A stretch of DNA of 14,376 nucleotides from Roseimaritima sp. (GTDB lineage: Bacteria > Planctomycetota > Planctomycetia > Pirellulales > Pirellulaceae): contig SLFV01000150.1 of NCBI GenBank assembly GCA_007124075.1, forward strand, positions 1-14,376. Direction: 5' to 3'. Below, piece by piece: positions 7,082 to 14,376 of this stretch. A program made the position numbers and the translations under genes. The notes below the pieces were generated by a model, which saw only the letters and a list, made by a program, of their open reading frames with translations, had not been told where the DNA came from and did not search any database. Within the stretch, counting starts at the first letter, position 1, and every line of letters starts with the position of its first letter.

Positions 7082-9775
7082 ATGCAACATTCCAATGGTT
7101 TCACCACTCGTGACAATCGGCTTGTTTTGTCCACGCTTCGCGGTATGGCGTTCCAAGCATTCTTACTTCCTGCGTTGCTGGTGGCCACGGCAACTGCCGC
7201 AGAAAACTTGGTTTTTGAGCGCGATGTTCGACCGGTACTGAAGGCTTACTGCTGGCATTGCCACGGTGAGGAGGCTGAGATTGAGGCGGGATTGGACCTG
7301 CGTCTGAAGCGTTTTATTGAACAGGGGGGCGATTCCGGACCCGCAATCCAGCCGGGTGACGCAGCAGCCAGTTTGCTGTTTCAGCGGATTGCAAGCGGGG
7401 ATATGCCCCCCGGTGAGGTTAAGGTGCCTGCTGCCGATCTGAAACGTTTGGCGGACTGGATCGATCGCGGGGCCAAGACGGCACGCGAAGAACCCGAGGA
7501 ATTGGCTGTGGGCGACATCTTCACCGCCGAGGATCGAGAACACTGGGCCTTCCAGCCGATCGTTCGGCCCGCAGTCCCTGACGTGCCCGCCGCAGCAGAA
7601 GTCCATAATCCGATCGATGCCTTCCTGTGGGTTGAACTCCGACGCCAAGGTCTTGATTCCTTCTCGCCGCGAGCTGACAAAACAACGTTGCTGCGTCGAC
7701 TTTCCATTGGCTTAACCGGTTTGCCGCCATCCCCGGAACTGGTGCGTGACTTCCTGGCTGACCAGCGGGGGGATGCCTACGAGCGACTGGTCAATCAATT
7801 ACTACATTCTCCCGCCTATGGGGAGCGTTGGGGGCGTCATTGGTTGGATGTCGCGGGGTACGCAGAAAGTGACGGCTATGCGGAAAAAGATCCGGTTCGA
7901 CCGTGGGCATGGAAGTACCGTGACTACGTGATCAGTGCATTCAATCAGGATAAGGCGTGGGATACGTTTATCATCGAGCAGTTGGCCGGTGACGAACTGG
8001 TCTCACCACCCTATGAAAATTTGCAGCCTGACCAAGCCGAAAAACTGATTGCAACCGGCTTTTTGCGGATGGCACCCGATGGGACGACCGACCCGGGGGT
8101 GGATCAAATGGTTGCTCGCAACGACGTGATCGCAGAAACCATCAAGATTGTTTCGACTGCGTTGACCGGGTTGACCGTCGGGTGTGCGCAGTGCCATGCC
8201 CATCGTTACGACCCGATCTCGCATGTCGATTACCACCGAATCCGCGCGATTTTCGAACCAGCCTACGACTGGGAAAATTGGCGGACCGCTTCCAGTCGCT
8301 TGGTTTCTCAGTGGTCGGACGAAGTTGGGCGGGAGGCCGCGAGCATTGACAAAAAATTGAAACAACTGGCGGATGATCGTTTGGCCGAACTGGATGTCAT
8401 CGTCGCGGAGACCTTCGAACGCGAGTTAGAAAAACTGCCGGAGGAACTGCAGGAATCGGCCCGAGTGGCACGGGAAACGCCCGCCGCCGAACGGGATGCC
8501 CAGCAGCAGACGCTGATCAAGCAATATCCGTTCCTGAATGTCAATCGAGGCACGGTCTACCTGTATCTGCCTGATCGATTGCGTGGATTCAAGCAAAAAT
8601 GGGACAAGTTGCAAGCGGAGACGCGGCAACTTCGCCCAGCGGATGACTGGATTCGTTGTTTGACGGAGATTCCAGGCCAGGTGCCTGATACCAAACTGTT
8701 TGCACGTGGGGATATCCAACAGCCCAGGCAAACTGTGGCACCGGGCGAACTGGCGATTTTGACCGATCAACAGTCTGAAATCCCGTTGGATGATCCCCAG
8801 CTTCTGACTTCGGGACGACGGTTGGCCTATGCGCGGCACTTGGCCAGTGGGCAACATCCCCTGGTTGCGCGGGTGCTTGTGAATCGGTTTTGGATGCTAC
8901 ATTTTGGGACGGGGCTGGTGGCGACCGCAGGGGATTTTGGCATTTTGGGCCAGCCCCCCTCGCACCCCGAACTGCTGGATTGGTTGGCGGACGAATTCGT
9001 GCGTTCAGGTTGGTCCCTGAAACACATGCAGCGTTTGCTGACGCAGTCGCGAGCCTATCGCCAGGTATCATTACGAACGCCGCGGTTGGACGCGGTCGAC
9101 CCCGAGAATCGACTTCTGGCACGGATGTCCGTACGACGCTTGGATGCGGAAGTGGTGCGAGATGCGATACTGAGCGTCTCGGGTGATTTGTCTGCAAAGC
9201 TGGGTGGCCCGTCGGCAAACGTGGCCCCCGACGAGGTTGGTCAAATTGTCATTGCCGCGGATAACCGGGATTCCGCTGGACGTCCCCGCGGGCAACAAGC
9301 CGCGTTGGGCGAAGACGAATTTCGTCGCAGCGTCTATGTTCAGGTCCGACGCTCGATGCCGCTGGGTATGTTGGAACCTTTCGACCTTCCCGATTTGGAG
9401 CCAAACTGCCAACAGCGAGTTCCATCGACCGTGGCGCCACAGTCGCTGATGATGCTGAACAGCCCCCAAGTGCTGCAGCGCACCGAAGCGATGGCGGACC
9501 GATTGCTGGAAGAGTGCGGTGCGGAGGCCTCCGCAGCGGAATGGGTGCGGAGGGCATGGGTGCGGGTGTTCGCCTGTGAGCCTACGGATTCGGAACGACT
9601 GGCAGCGGAGCGGATGCTGGCGGCGCAGACCCAACATTTCCGTGACTCGTTACCCGCGGGGCAAGATAGCGTTGATGGCGGTGAGTCCATTCCTGACCGG
9701 GCGGCGGAGGCGGCAGCGCTTGCGACGTTGTGCCATGCTCTGGTTAGCTCCAATCGCTTCCTCTATCTCGATTAA
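7082..9775 (+). CDS. Exported PSCyt1 / DUF1549 / DUF1553 protein (planctomycetal cytochrome c-like)
   Basis: 897 residues from ATG at 7082. The first about 40 form a signal peptide with Arg10, Arg13 and Arg20 before a hydrophobic core ending VATATAA; the alternative Met at 7145 would leave a 19-residue signal without positive charge. No clear Shine-Dalgarno precedes either start. Domain order: PSCyt1 cytochrome-like domain (about 41-140), with the heme-binding-type CWHCH (57-61) and GDMPPGEVKVP; DUF1549 (about 170-395), with HNPIDAFL, LLRRLSIGLTGLPPSP, LLHSPAYGERWGRHWLDVAGYAESDG and a second heme-type motif CAQCH (368-372) followed by HRYDPIS; then a coiled, charged linker and C-terminal DUF1553 with LASGQHPLVARVLVNRFW, QPPSHPELLDWLADEFV and MMLNSPQVLQR. 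Such proteins are abundant in planctomycetes and of unproven function. Pairing with DUF1501 at a 5-nt gap is typical. Redox activity outside the cytoplasm is inferred from the CXXCH motifs only. Confidence 0.92.
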   Translation: MQHSNGFTTRDNRLVLSTLRGMAFQAFLLPALLVATATAAENLVFERDVRPVLKAYCWHCHGEEAEIEAGLDLRLKRFIEQGGDSGPAIQPGDAAASLLFQRIASGDMPPGEVKVPAADLKRLADWIDRGAKTAREEPEELAVGDIFTAEDREHWAFQPIVRPAVPDVPAAAEVHNPIDAFLWVELRRQGLDSFSPRADKTTLLRRLSIGLTGLPPSPELVRDFLADQRGDAYERLVNQLLHSPAYGERWGRHWLDVAGYAESDGYAEKDPVRPWAWKYRDYVISAFNQDKAWDTFIIEQLAGDELVSPPYENLQPDQAEKLIATGFLRMAPDGTTDPGVDQMVARNDVIAETIKIVSTALTGLTVGCAQCHAHRYDPISHVDYHRIRAIFEPAYDWENWRTASSRLVSQWSDEVGREAASIDKKLKQLADDRLAELDVIVAETFERELEKLPEELQESARVARETPAAERDAQQQTLIKQYPFLNVNRGTVYLYLPDRLRGFKQKWDKLQAETRQLRPADDWIRCLTEIPGQVPDTKLFARGDIQQPRQTVAPGELAILTDQQSEIPLDDPQLLTSGRRLAYARHLASGQHPLVARVLVNRFWMLHFGTGLVATAGDFGILGQPPSHPELLDWLADEFVRSGWSLKHMQRLLTQSRAYRQVSLRTPRLDAVDPENRLLARMSVRRLDAEVVRDAILSVSGDLSAKLGGPSANVAPDEVGQIVIAADNRDSAGRPRGQQAALGEDEFRRSVYVQVRRSMPLGMLEPFDLPDLEPNCQQRVPSTVAPQSLMMLNSPQVLQRTEAMADRLLEECGAEASAAEWVRRAWVRVFACEPTDSERLAAERMLAAQTQHFRDSLPAGQDSVDGGESIPDRAAEAAALATLCHALVSSNRFLYLD

Positions 9776-9780
9776 GGCTC

Positions 9781-11229
9781 ATGATGTTTCACTCGCGTCG
9801 TCATTTTTTGCAGCAACAGGCATTTGGACTGTCGGGATTAGCGCTCGCCTGGTTGCTGAAACAGGACGGTGTAACCGCCGCCCCGCCCAAACCCGAATTC
9901 GACCGCGTGGCTTACGACCTTCTGCCTAAGCCCACCGATCACCCGCCACAGGCAACGGCGATGATTTCGATGTTCATGCAGGGGGGCCCCAGTCACCACG
10001 ATTTATTTGATCCCGAGCCCGAATTGCTCAAGCGACATCTGCAAGAATTTCCTGGAGAAATCAAATACGATAACGCTGCCGAAGCGTCCGCTAAACTGTT
10101 CGCCAGTCCGTGGAAATTTTCGCCACGTGGTCAATGTGGGATGGAACTAAGTGAATTGGTGCCGCACCTGGGCGAGGTGGCTGATGAAATCTGCCTGATC
10201 CGATCGATGCACACCGGCGTCAATAACCACGGCCAGTCGATCAATGCAATGAACACGGGTCGGATTCTGGGTGGGCGTCCCGCCTTGGGTTCTTGGGTGA
10301 CCTACGCGTTGGGTTCTGCAAGTCAGGAACTGCCGGCTTTTGTTGTTCTGACCGATCCCGCAGGTGTGCCGGTGCTGGGGGTTGATAATTGGCGTTCGGG
10401 TTGGTTGCCGTCTCTTTACCAGGGCACGGTCGTTCGCCCGAAAGAGCCCCGAATCCTCAACTTAGATCCACCGGCACGACTGGCCGGCGCCCCACAGGCG
10501 ACGATGCTCGATTATCTGCAGAGCCTTAATCGCCAGCACTTGGAACGGTATCCAGGCGAACACGATTTGGAGGCAAGGATCCAAAGTTATGAACTGGCGG
10601 CGCGGATGCAAGTGGCCGCGAAGGAAGCTTTGGATTTGTCGCAAGAGACGAAAGCGACTCATCGCCTCTACGGCTTGGACGACCCAACCACTGCGGAGTA
10701 TGGTGCGAGATGCCTGATCGCGCGGCGGTTGGTAGAGCGTGGTGTTCGCTTTGTACAAATCCACACAGGGAACCAAACCTGGGATCATCACGGCGGGATC
10801 GCAAAGAAGCTTCCCGCCGTCTGTCAACGGACCGACCGGCCCGCCGCCGCGCTGATTCAGGACCTAAGAGCTCGTGGTTTACTGGACACGACTCTGGTGC
10901 ATTGGGGAGGCGAGATGGGGCGTTTGCCCGTGATTCAAAACGAAAAAAATATCGGTCGCGATCACAACACGCATGGCTTCAGCATGTGGTTGGCCGGTGG
11001 TGGTTTGAAGGCGGGGGTGGTCCATGGGGCGACCGATGAGTTTGGGCACAAGGCGGTTGAAAATGTGGTGAATCACTTCGATTATCATGCCACGCTGTTA
11101 CATTTATTCGGGTTGGAGCCCAGTCGGGTTACCTTTGCTCGGCCCAACGGGACCGATGGATTGATCGAGGGGCACGATGGTAAGATTGTCCGAGAGATCC
11201 TCCGTGACCCTCCTCCCACCACCGGTTGA
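9781..11229 (+). CDS. Tat-exported DUF1501 protein
   Basis: 482 residues. The N-terminus is a twin-arginine signal: SRRHFLQQ (5-12, Arg6-Arg7) followed by the hydrophobic AFGLSGLALAWLL and a VTAA-type cleavage region. Family features are SMFMQGGPSHHDLFDPEPEL, FSPRGQCGMELSELVPHLG, ICLIRSMHTGVNNHGQS (His-rich), RGVRFVQIHTGNQTWDHHG, LVHWGGEMGRLP, GRDHNTHGFSMWLAGGGLK and DYHATLLHLFGL. DUF1501 belongs to the alkaline phosphatase/sulfatase-like fold; the Asp/His residues at these sites suggest metal binding, but the activity is unknown. Two ATG codons occur in tandem (9781, 9784). AAGG at 9774-9777 fits the second slightly better. The gene follows the DUF1549/DUF1553 gene after 5 nt and precedes the DUF4416 gene by 3 nt, so the three are probably co-transcribed. 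The Tat signal implies export in folded form. Confidence 0.93.
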   Translation: MMFHSRRHFLQQQAFGLSGLALAWLLKQDGVTAAPPKPEFDRVAYDLLPKPTDHPPQATAMISMFMQGGPSHHDLFDPEPELLKRHLQEFPGEIKYDNAAEASAKLFASPWKFSPRGQCGMELSELVPHLGEVADEICLIRSMHTGVNNHGQSINAMNTGRILGGRPALGSWVTYALGSASQELPAFVVLTDPAGVPVLGVDNWRSGWLPSLYQGTVVRPKEPRILNLDPPARLAGAPQATMLDYLQSLNRQHLERYPGEHDLEARIQSYELAARMQVAAKEALDLSQETKATHRLYGLDDPTTAEYGARCLIARRLVERGVRFVQIHTGNQTWDHHGGIAKKLPAVCQRTDRPAAALIQDLRARGLLDTTLVHWGGEMGRLPVIQNEKNIGRDHNTHGFSMWLAGGGLKAGVVHGATDEFGHKAVENVVNHFDYHATLLHLFGLEPSRVTFARPNGTDGLIEGHDGKIVREILRDPPPTTG

Positions 11230-11232
11230 CCG

Positions 11233-11793
11233 ATGGGTGCCGCTCGTGAACCGATCGATGTGATCCCGATTGTGGCGGTTTTTGGACGCTCCCAAGTATT
11301 GCGGCAGTGGGGCATCGAACAGATGTCCCAGCGATTCGGAACCCCCTTCCTGGTGACCTGTCCGCAACCTTTTGTTGCTAGCGGATACTATACGACGTCC
11401 ATGGGGCCGGACTTGCAGAAGCAGTTCATCGGCTTTGATGGTTTGGCCGATCCCGGCGAATTAGCGCAATGGAAATTGTGGACCAATGCGATGGAGCAGG
11501 CCTGTGAGCCCGATGATCGTTCCGGGCAAGTGGTACGCCCCCTCAATTTGGATTGCGGATACGTGACCGAGGCCAAATTGGTTCTAGCAACGACGAAGGA
11601 TCGCGATCATCGAATATACCTCTCCGCAGGGATTTATGCAGAAGTGACACTTAGCTACGCAGGCCGAAAGTGGAATCGTCATCGCTGGACCTATCCCGAC
11701 TACTGCACCCCGCAGGCGCTGGATTTTGCTGAAAGCTGTCGCCTACGCTTGCGCGAGCACTTACGACGGACTCGTGTCGCCCCCCCAGCCTAA
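11233..11793 (+). CDS. DUF4416 family protein
   Basis: 186 residues, the usual size of this family. It has no signal peptide and is predicted cytoplasmic. Recognisable family segments are VAVFGRSQVL (14-23), YYTTSMGPDLQKQFIGFDGL (52-71), DPGELAQWKLWTNAMEQ (73-89), RPLNLDCGYVTEAKLVLATT (102-121), the most diagnostic HRIYLSAGIYAEVTL (126-140) and WTYPDY (152-157). DUF4416 is widespread in bacteria with no proven activity. The ATG lies 3 nt after the DUF1501 stop, so translation is probably coupled. This is notable because the two upstream products are exported and this one is not. Its TAA at 11791-11793 overlaps the TAG of the converging Nudix gene. Confidence 0.9.
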   Translation: MGAAREPIDVIPIVAVFGRSQVLRQWGIEQMSQRFGTPFLVTCPQPFVASGYYTTSMGPDLQKQFIGFDGLADPGELAQWKLWTNAMEQACEPDDRSGQVVRPLNLDCGYVTEAKLVLATTKDRDHRIYLSAGIYAEVTLSYAGRKWNRHRWTYPDYCTPQALDFAESCRLRLREHLRRTRVAPPA

Positions 11794-12230
11794 CCCCCAA
11801 CAGATTGAAGGAAGGCTTCGATGGCCGCCAGCGTCGGGTCGATCGTCTGAGCCTGAATCCGATGCGGTGGCTGCCAATCCCACCAGCAGTAGCCTTGATG
11901 CTCGCTGTGCATGATGGGAACCGCCTGTTCGATCCAACCTAAGAACAGCGTCAGCCTTTTCTCGTACAGCTTGTTAGGGTGTTCCGAATAACGCACTGGA
12001 TAGACCAGCCGATGGCGAAAATTGGGATCAACTCGCACCTGGTCGGTGGACAACCCGGTCTCCTCCTCCGTTTCTCGCAAGGCCGTCTCTACCGCGGTTT
12101 CGCCCGGTTCGGCGCATCCTTTGGGGAAATCCCAGCGGTTGGAATGCTTCATCAGCAAGAACTGGCGTGGCGTTTGACGTGTCAGGACAACGACCCCAGC
12201 GGCATGGACAACCTTGTACGATGACGACAT
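11790..12230 (-). CDS. Nudix hydrolase, probably diadenosine-tetraphosphatase-type
   Basis: 146 residues. The complete Nudix box G-x5-E-x7-R-E-U-x-E-E-x-G-U lies at 38-60: Gly38, Glu44, Arg52-Glu53, Glu56-Glu57 and Gly59-Leu60, read as GCAEPGETAVETA then LRETEEETGL. The N-terminal AAGVVVLTR and WDFPKG (33-38), and the later FLGWIEQAV, resemble the asymmetric Ap4A hydrolase subgroup, which cleaves dinucleoside polyphosphates using Mg2+ bound by the box glutamates. The substrate is not certain, because subgroup calls from sequence alone are often wrong. ATG at 12230 lies 41 bp from the start of the divergent adenosyltransferase gene, so the two promoters must overlap or abut. No strong Shine-Dalgarno was seen. 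The gene converges on the DUF4416 gene with overlapping stop codons. Confidence 0.9.
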   Translation of the reverse strand: MSSSYKVVHAAGVVVLTRQTPRQFLLMKHSNRWDFPKGCAEPGETAVETALRETEEETGLSTDQVRVDPNFRHRLVYPVRYSEHPNKLYEKRLTLFLGWIEQAVPIMHSEHQGYCWWDWQPPHRIQAQTIDPTLAAIEAFLQSVGG

Positions 12231-12255
12231 AAATGAATCCGGATTAACAGGTGAT

Positions 12256-12260
12256 GAGGA
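12256..12260 (+). promoter_or_regulatory. Ribosome binding site of the cobalamin adenosyltransferase
   Basis: AGGAG 11 nt before ATG at 12272. It favours that start over the in-frame GTG (12251) and ATG (12254), which would overlap or precede it. Confidence 0.55.
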
Positions 12261-12271
12261 GCTTTGGGGTT

Positions 12272-12835
12272 ATGAAAATTTATACACGCACTGGGGATGC
12301 GGGGGACACGGGGTTGTTCGGGGGCCCCCGCGTCAGCAAAGCAGAACCACGGGTGGAAGCTTACGGGACGATTGACGAACTGAACGCCGTCCTGGGGCAG
12401 GCCCGCGCAACCGATCCGGGGGGACCTTTGGATCGAGTCCTGGAGGTGATGCAACACCAGCTTTTCTCAGTTGGCGCGGAACTTGCCACCCCTGATCCTG
12501 AAAAGTGCAACGTCCGTGTCATTGACGTCTCCCACATTGAGCGGTTGGAGCAATGGATCGACCATTACGACCAAACTCTTGAACCCTTGCGGCAGTTTAT
12601 TTTGCCGGCAGGATCGACGCTGTCGGCGGCGTTGCATGTGGCTCGAGCGATTTGCCGCCGGGCGGAGCGAAGGGTAGTCACATTGGGCCAGCAGCCTGGT
12701 GTGGATCTTTCCCGCGAGTTGCTGGTCTACCTCAACCGTCTGGGCGATCTGTTGTTCGTTCTGGCGCGGGAGGCAAACCGAATTCAGGGCGTTGCGGAGC
12801 AGCCTTGGGTGAAACCCGAATCGTCTCGCGCGTAG
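12272..12835 (+). CDS. Cob(I)alamin adenosyltransferase, PduO/MMAB type
   Basis: 187 residues from ATG at 12272, the usual length of single-domain PduO-type ATR. It transfers the adenosyl group of ATP to cob(I)alamin, making adenosylcobalamin in the cytoplasm. Signatures: the N-terminal ATP-binding IYTRTGDAGDTGLFGG (3-18), YGTIDELNAVLGQA (31-44), FILPAGSTLSAALHVARAICRRAERRVV (109-136, where Arg129-Arg130 and Glu132-Arg133 form the cofactor and ATP site) and LLVYLNRLGDLLFVLAR (150-166). Family homology begins at this Met, and an AGGAG site supports it. No cobalamin riboswitch was recognised upstream, and there is no partner B12 enzyme in the window. The product serves AdoCbl-dependent enzymes encoded elsewhere. 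It stands alone, divergent from the Nudix gene and 177 bp upstream of glnB. Confidence 0.94.
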   Translation: MKIYTRTGDAGDTGLFGGPRVSKAEPRVEAYGTIDELNAVLGQARATDPGGPLDRVLEVMQHQLFSVGAELATPDPEKCNVRVIDVSHIERLEQWIDHYDQTLEPLRQFILPAGSTLSAALHVARAICRRAERRVVTLGQQPGVDLSRELLVYLNRLGDLLFVLAREANRIQGVAEQPWVKPESSRA

Positions 12836-12845
12836 GCGAAAGGTC

Positions 12846-12855
12846 TCTCGCGAGA
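12846..12855. repeat. 10-bp perfect palindrome TCTCGCGAGA
   Basis: The palindrome lies 11 bp after the adenosyltransferase stop and about 160 bp before glnB, followed by AGTTTTT. It could be part of a protein-binding site or a poor terminator, but with no loop it would make only a 3-bp stem. Function unknown. Confidence 0.3.
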
Positions 12856-12955
12856 AGTTTTTCATCGGTTACAATTTGCGAATCACTAGGCGGTGTAAAG
12901 AGGACGCTTTCCGCGGGCATTGCAAACCTGCGGTCGTTCCGTACAGTGATCATAG

Positions 12956-13350
<395 letters not shown>

Positions 13351-13351
<1 letters not shown>

Positions 13352-14361
13352 TGATGGCCGGGAGGCCTGGTTTGGGATCAGTGACTCGTCCACAACTACG
13401 TCCTGCGGTTATCGAAGCTCGCGAGCGTTTGCGGAGTGGACGAGAAAGAATTGGGCAGAATCATCGATCAGGGCTGGCGGGTTTCCAGGTCTGTACCTCC
13501 TTAGCCGATTTATACGATGGCGTCGTGCTGTCCTTATGGGAGGACAACCTCCGGCAAGCGGGAGCCGAGGAGTTTTTGTCACAGGCGGTTTTGGTGGCCC
13601 ACGGAGGATTCGGGCGACGCGACTTGGCCCCCTTCAGCGACGTTGACCTAATGCTGGTGCCCAAAACGGGAGTAACCACCAGTCTTCAGCCATTCTTGGC
13701 GCAGTTCACGCGAGATATCTTTGACGCGGGTTTGGATTTGGGCTTTTCCACCCGAACCGTGCGCGAGGCGTGCCGCTGGGCTTGGAAGGATCCAACCGTG
13801 TTCAGTTCCTTGTCGGAGTCGCGGCTGTTGGCGGGCAGCGTGCATTTATTCCAAAGTTACTTTCATCGCTTCCGACAAGGTGCCTTACGTCGTCAACAGC
13901 GGTTAATCCAAGCCGTTTCCGCAGCCCGCGAGGAAGAACGCAAACGCTGGGGTGAAAGCGATCATCTACTAAGCCCCAATGTGAAGCGTTCGCGCGGGGG
14001 CCTGCGGGATATTCAGTTCATTCGCTGGTTGGGTTTCGCGACTTATGGCGAGTCCGACCTTTCGCGATTGGTCCAGTTGGGTGATTTTCCCGAGGACGAC
14101 TACAGTCGCGTGCGGGCGGCGTTGGCATTCATGCTGCGATTGCGTAATGAATTGCATTTTGCGGCCGGCAAAAGCCAAGATATTCTGGATCGCGCCGACC
14201 AAGTGGCAATTGCCGATCGCTGGGGGTACCAGACCGACAGTAGCCAATTGGCGGTTGAGAAGCAGCGCAAGGCCGAGACCGAGAGCGAACTGCGCAACAA
14301 CGGCGCCACCGACGAAGACCACAGTATTCTGGACTACGCGGCGGAAGCTATTGCTATGTAG
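13351..14361 (+). CDS. glnD: PII uridylyltransferase/uridylyl-removing enzyme, N-terminal part with aberrant end
   Basis: 336 residues to a stop at 14359-14361; GlnD is normally about 850-950. Start codons GTG (13351, overlapping the glnB stop) and ATG (13354) are both possible, with GAGG 10 nt before the GTG. The nucleotidyltransferase domain is clear: AHGGFGRRDLAPFSDVDLML (83-102), with Asp97 and Asp99 as metal ligands. The family block SPNVKRSRGGLRDIQFIRWL (208-227) and LRLRNELHFAAGKSQDIL (262-279) follow. GlnD uridylylates PII under nitrogen limitation and reverses this with an HD domain. Here the HD and two ACT domains are missing. Homology continues through QLAVEK (299-304) and then stops; residues 305-336 are a charged tail unlike GlnD. 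This is either a truncated, rearranged gene or an assembly error at the window edge. Confidence 0.85.
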
Positions 14362-14376
14362 AAGCGCTTCGTAGTT
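14263..14376 (+). other. Non-homologous tail after the glnD break
   Basis: From the codon after Lys304 no plus-strand frame continues GlnD, where an aromatic-rich F-M-x-x-Y-Y/F-R-H-T type segment is expected after AVE. In the glnD frame the tail reads QRKAETESELRNNGATDED and then HSILDYAAEAIAM before the stop. Its first 20 codons end almost only in C or G, unlike the more mixed glnD codons before it. A perfect palindrome GAAGCGCTTC lies at 14361-14370. The sharp change of homology and codon use points to a junction at about 14262. A chimeric contig end is the simplest reading. Confidence 0.55.

Noticed and set aside
6821..7156. 112-codon N-terminal extension of the aminotransferase
   Set aside because: Homology begins at the internal Met and an AAGGA ribosome site precedes it.
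8589..9637. Long open frames antisense to the DUF1549/DUF1553 gene
   Set aside because: They are Pro/Arg/Ser-rich shadow translations of a GC-rich gene with no family features.

Overview
The window looks like chromosomal DNA of a member of the Planctomycetota, probably a Rhodopirellula/Pirellulales-type marine lineage. The evidence is a secreted formylglycine-dependent sulfatase of a type common in that group, a PSCyt1/DUF1549/DUF1553 cytochrome-like protein directly followed by a Tat-exported DUF1501 protein, few Shine-Dalgarno sites, and moderately high GC. No RNA gene, insertion sequence, CRISPR array, integrase or phage gene was seen. Both ends fall inside genes, so the window may be one contig of a draft assembly.

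Layout. (1) 1-1847, minus strand: glycine cleavage genes in the order gcvT, gcvH, gcvPA, the last cut by the left edge. (2) 2057-3514, minus: secreted sulfatase, 209 bp upstream of gcvT. (3) 3724-5238, plus: tandem-GGDEF protein with a degenerate N-terminal receiver-like region. (4) 5239-5719: a 481-bp gap between converging genes, with G-rich tandem repeats, a canonical G-quadruplex motif and an open frame resembling a broken small gene. (5) 5720-6820, minus: class I PLP aminotransferase. (6) 7082-11793, plus: PSCyt/DUF1549/DUF1553 gene, DUF1501 gene and DUF4416 gene, separated by 5 and 3 nt, so probably one transcript. (7) 11790-12230, minus: Nudix hydrolase whose stop codon overlaps that of the DUF4416 gene. 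(8) 12272-12835, plus: PduO-type cob(I)alamin adenosyltransferase. (9) 13013-14361, plus: glnB (PII) overlapping glnD (PII uridylyltransferase).

How the genes work together. GcvT, GcvH and GcvPA are parts of one glycine-degrading complex that feeds the folate one-carbon pool. GlnB and GlnD form a nitrogen-sensing pair, and Tyr51 of PII is the predicted target of the GlnD nucleotidyltransferase. The DUF1549/DUF1553 and DUF1501 proteins are a typical planctomycetal exported pair of unknown function. The remaining genes look like ordinary housekeeping.

Most of the window is standard planctomycetal gene content, and I found no clear new multi-gene system. The strongest anomaly is at the right end. 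GlnD matches its family up to residue 304, then changes abruptly into a charged 32-residue tail with a stop, and no frame continues the family. This is either a real truncation or rearrangement, or an assembly artefact at a contig end. The second point of interest is the G-rich, repeat-bearing gap at 5239-5719.
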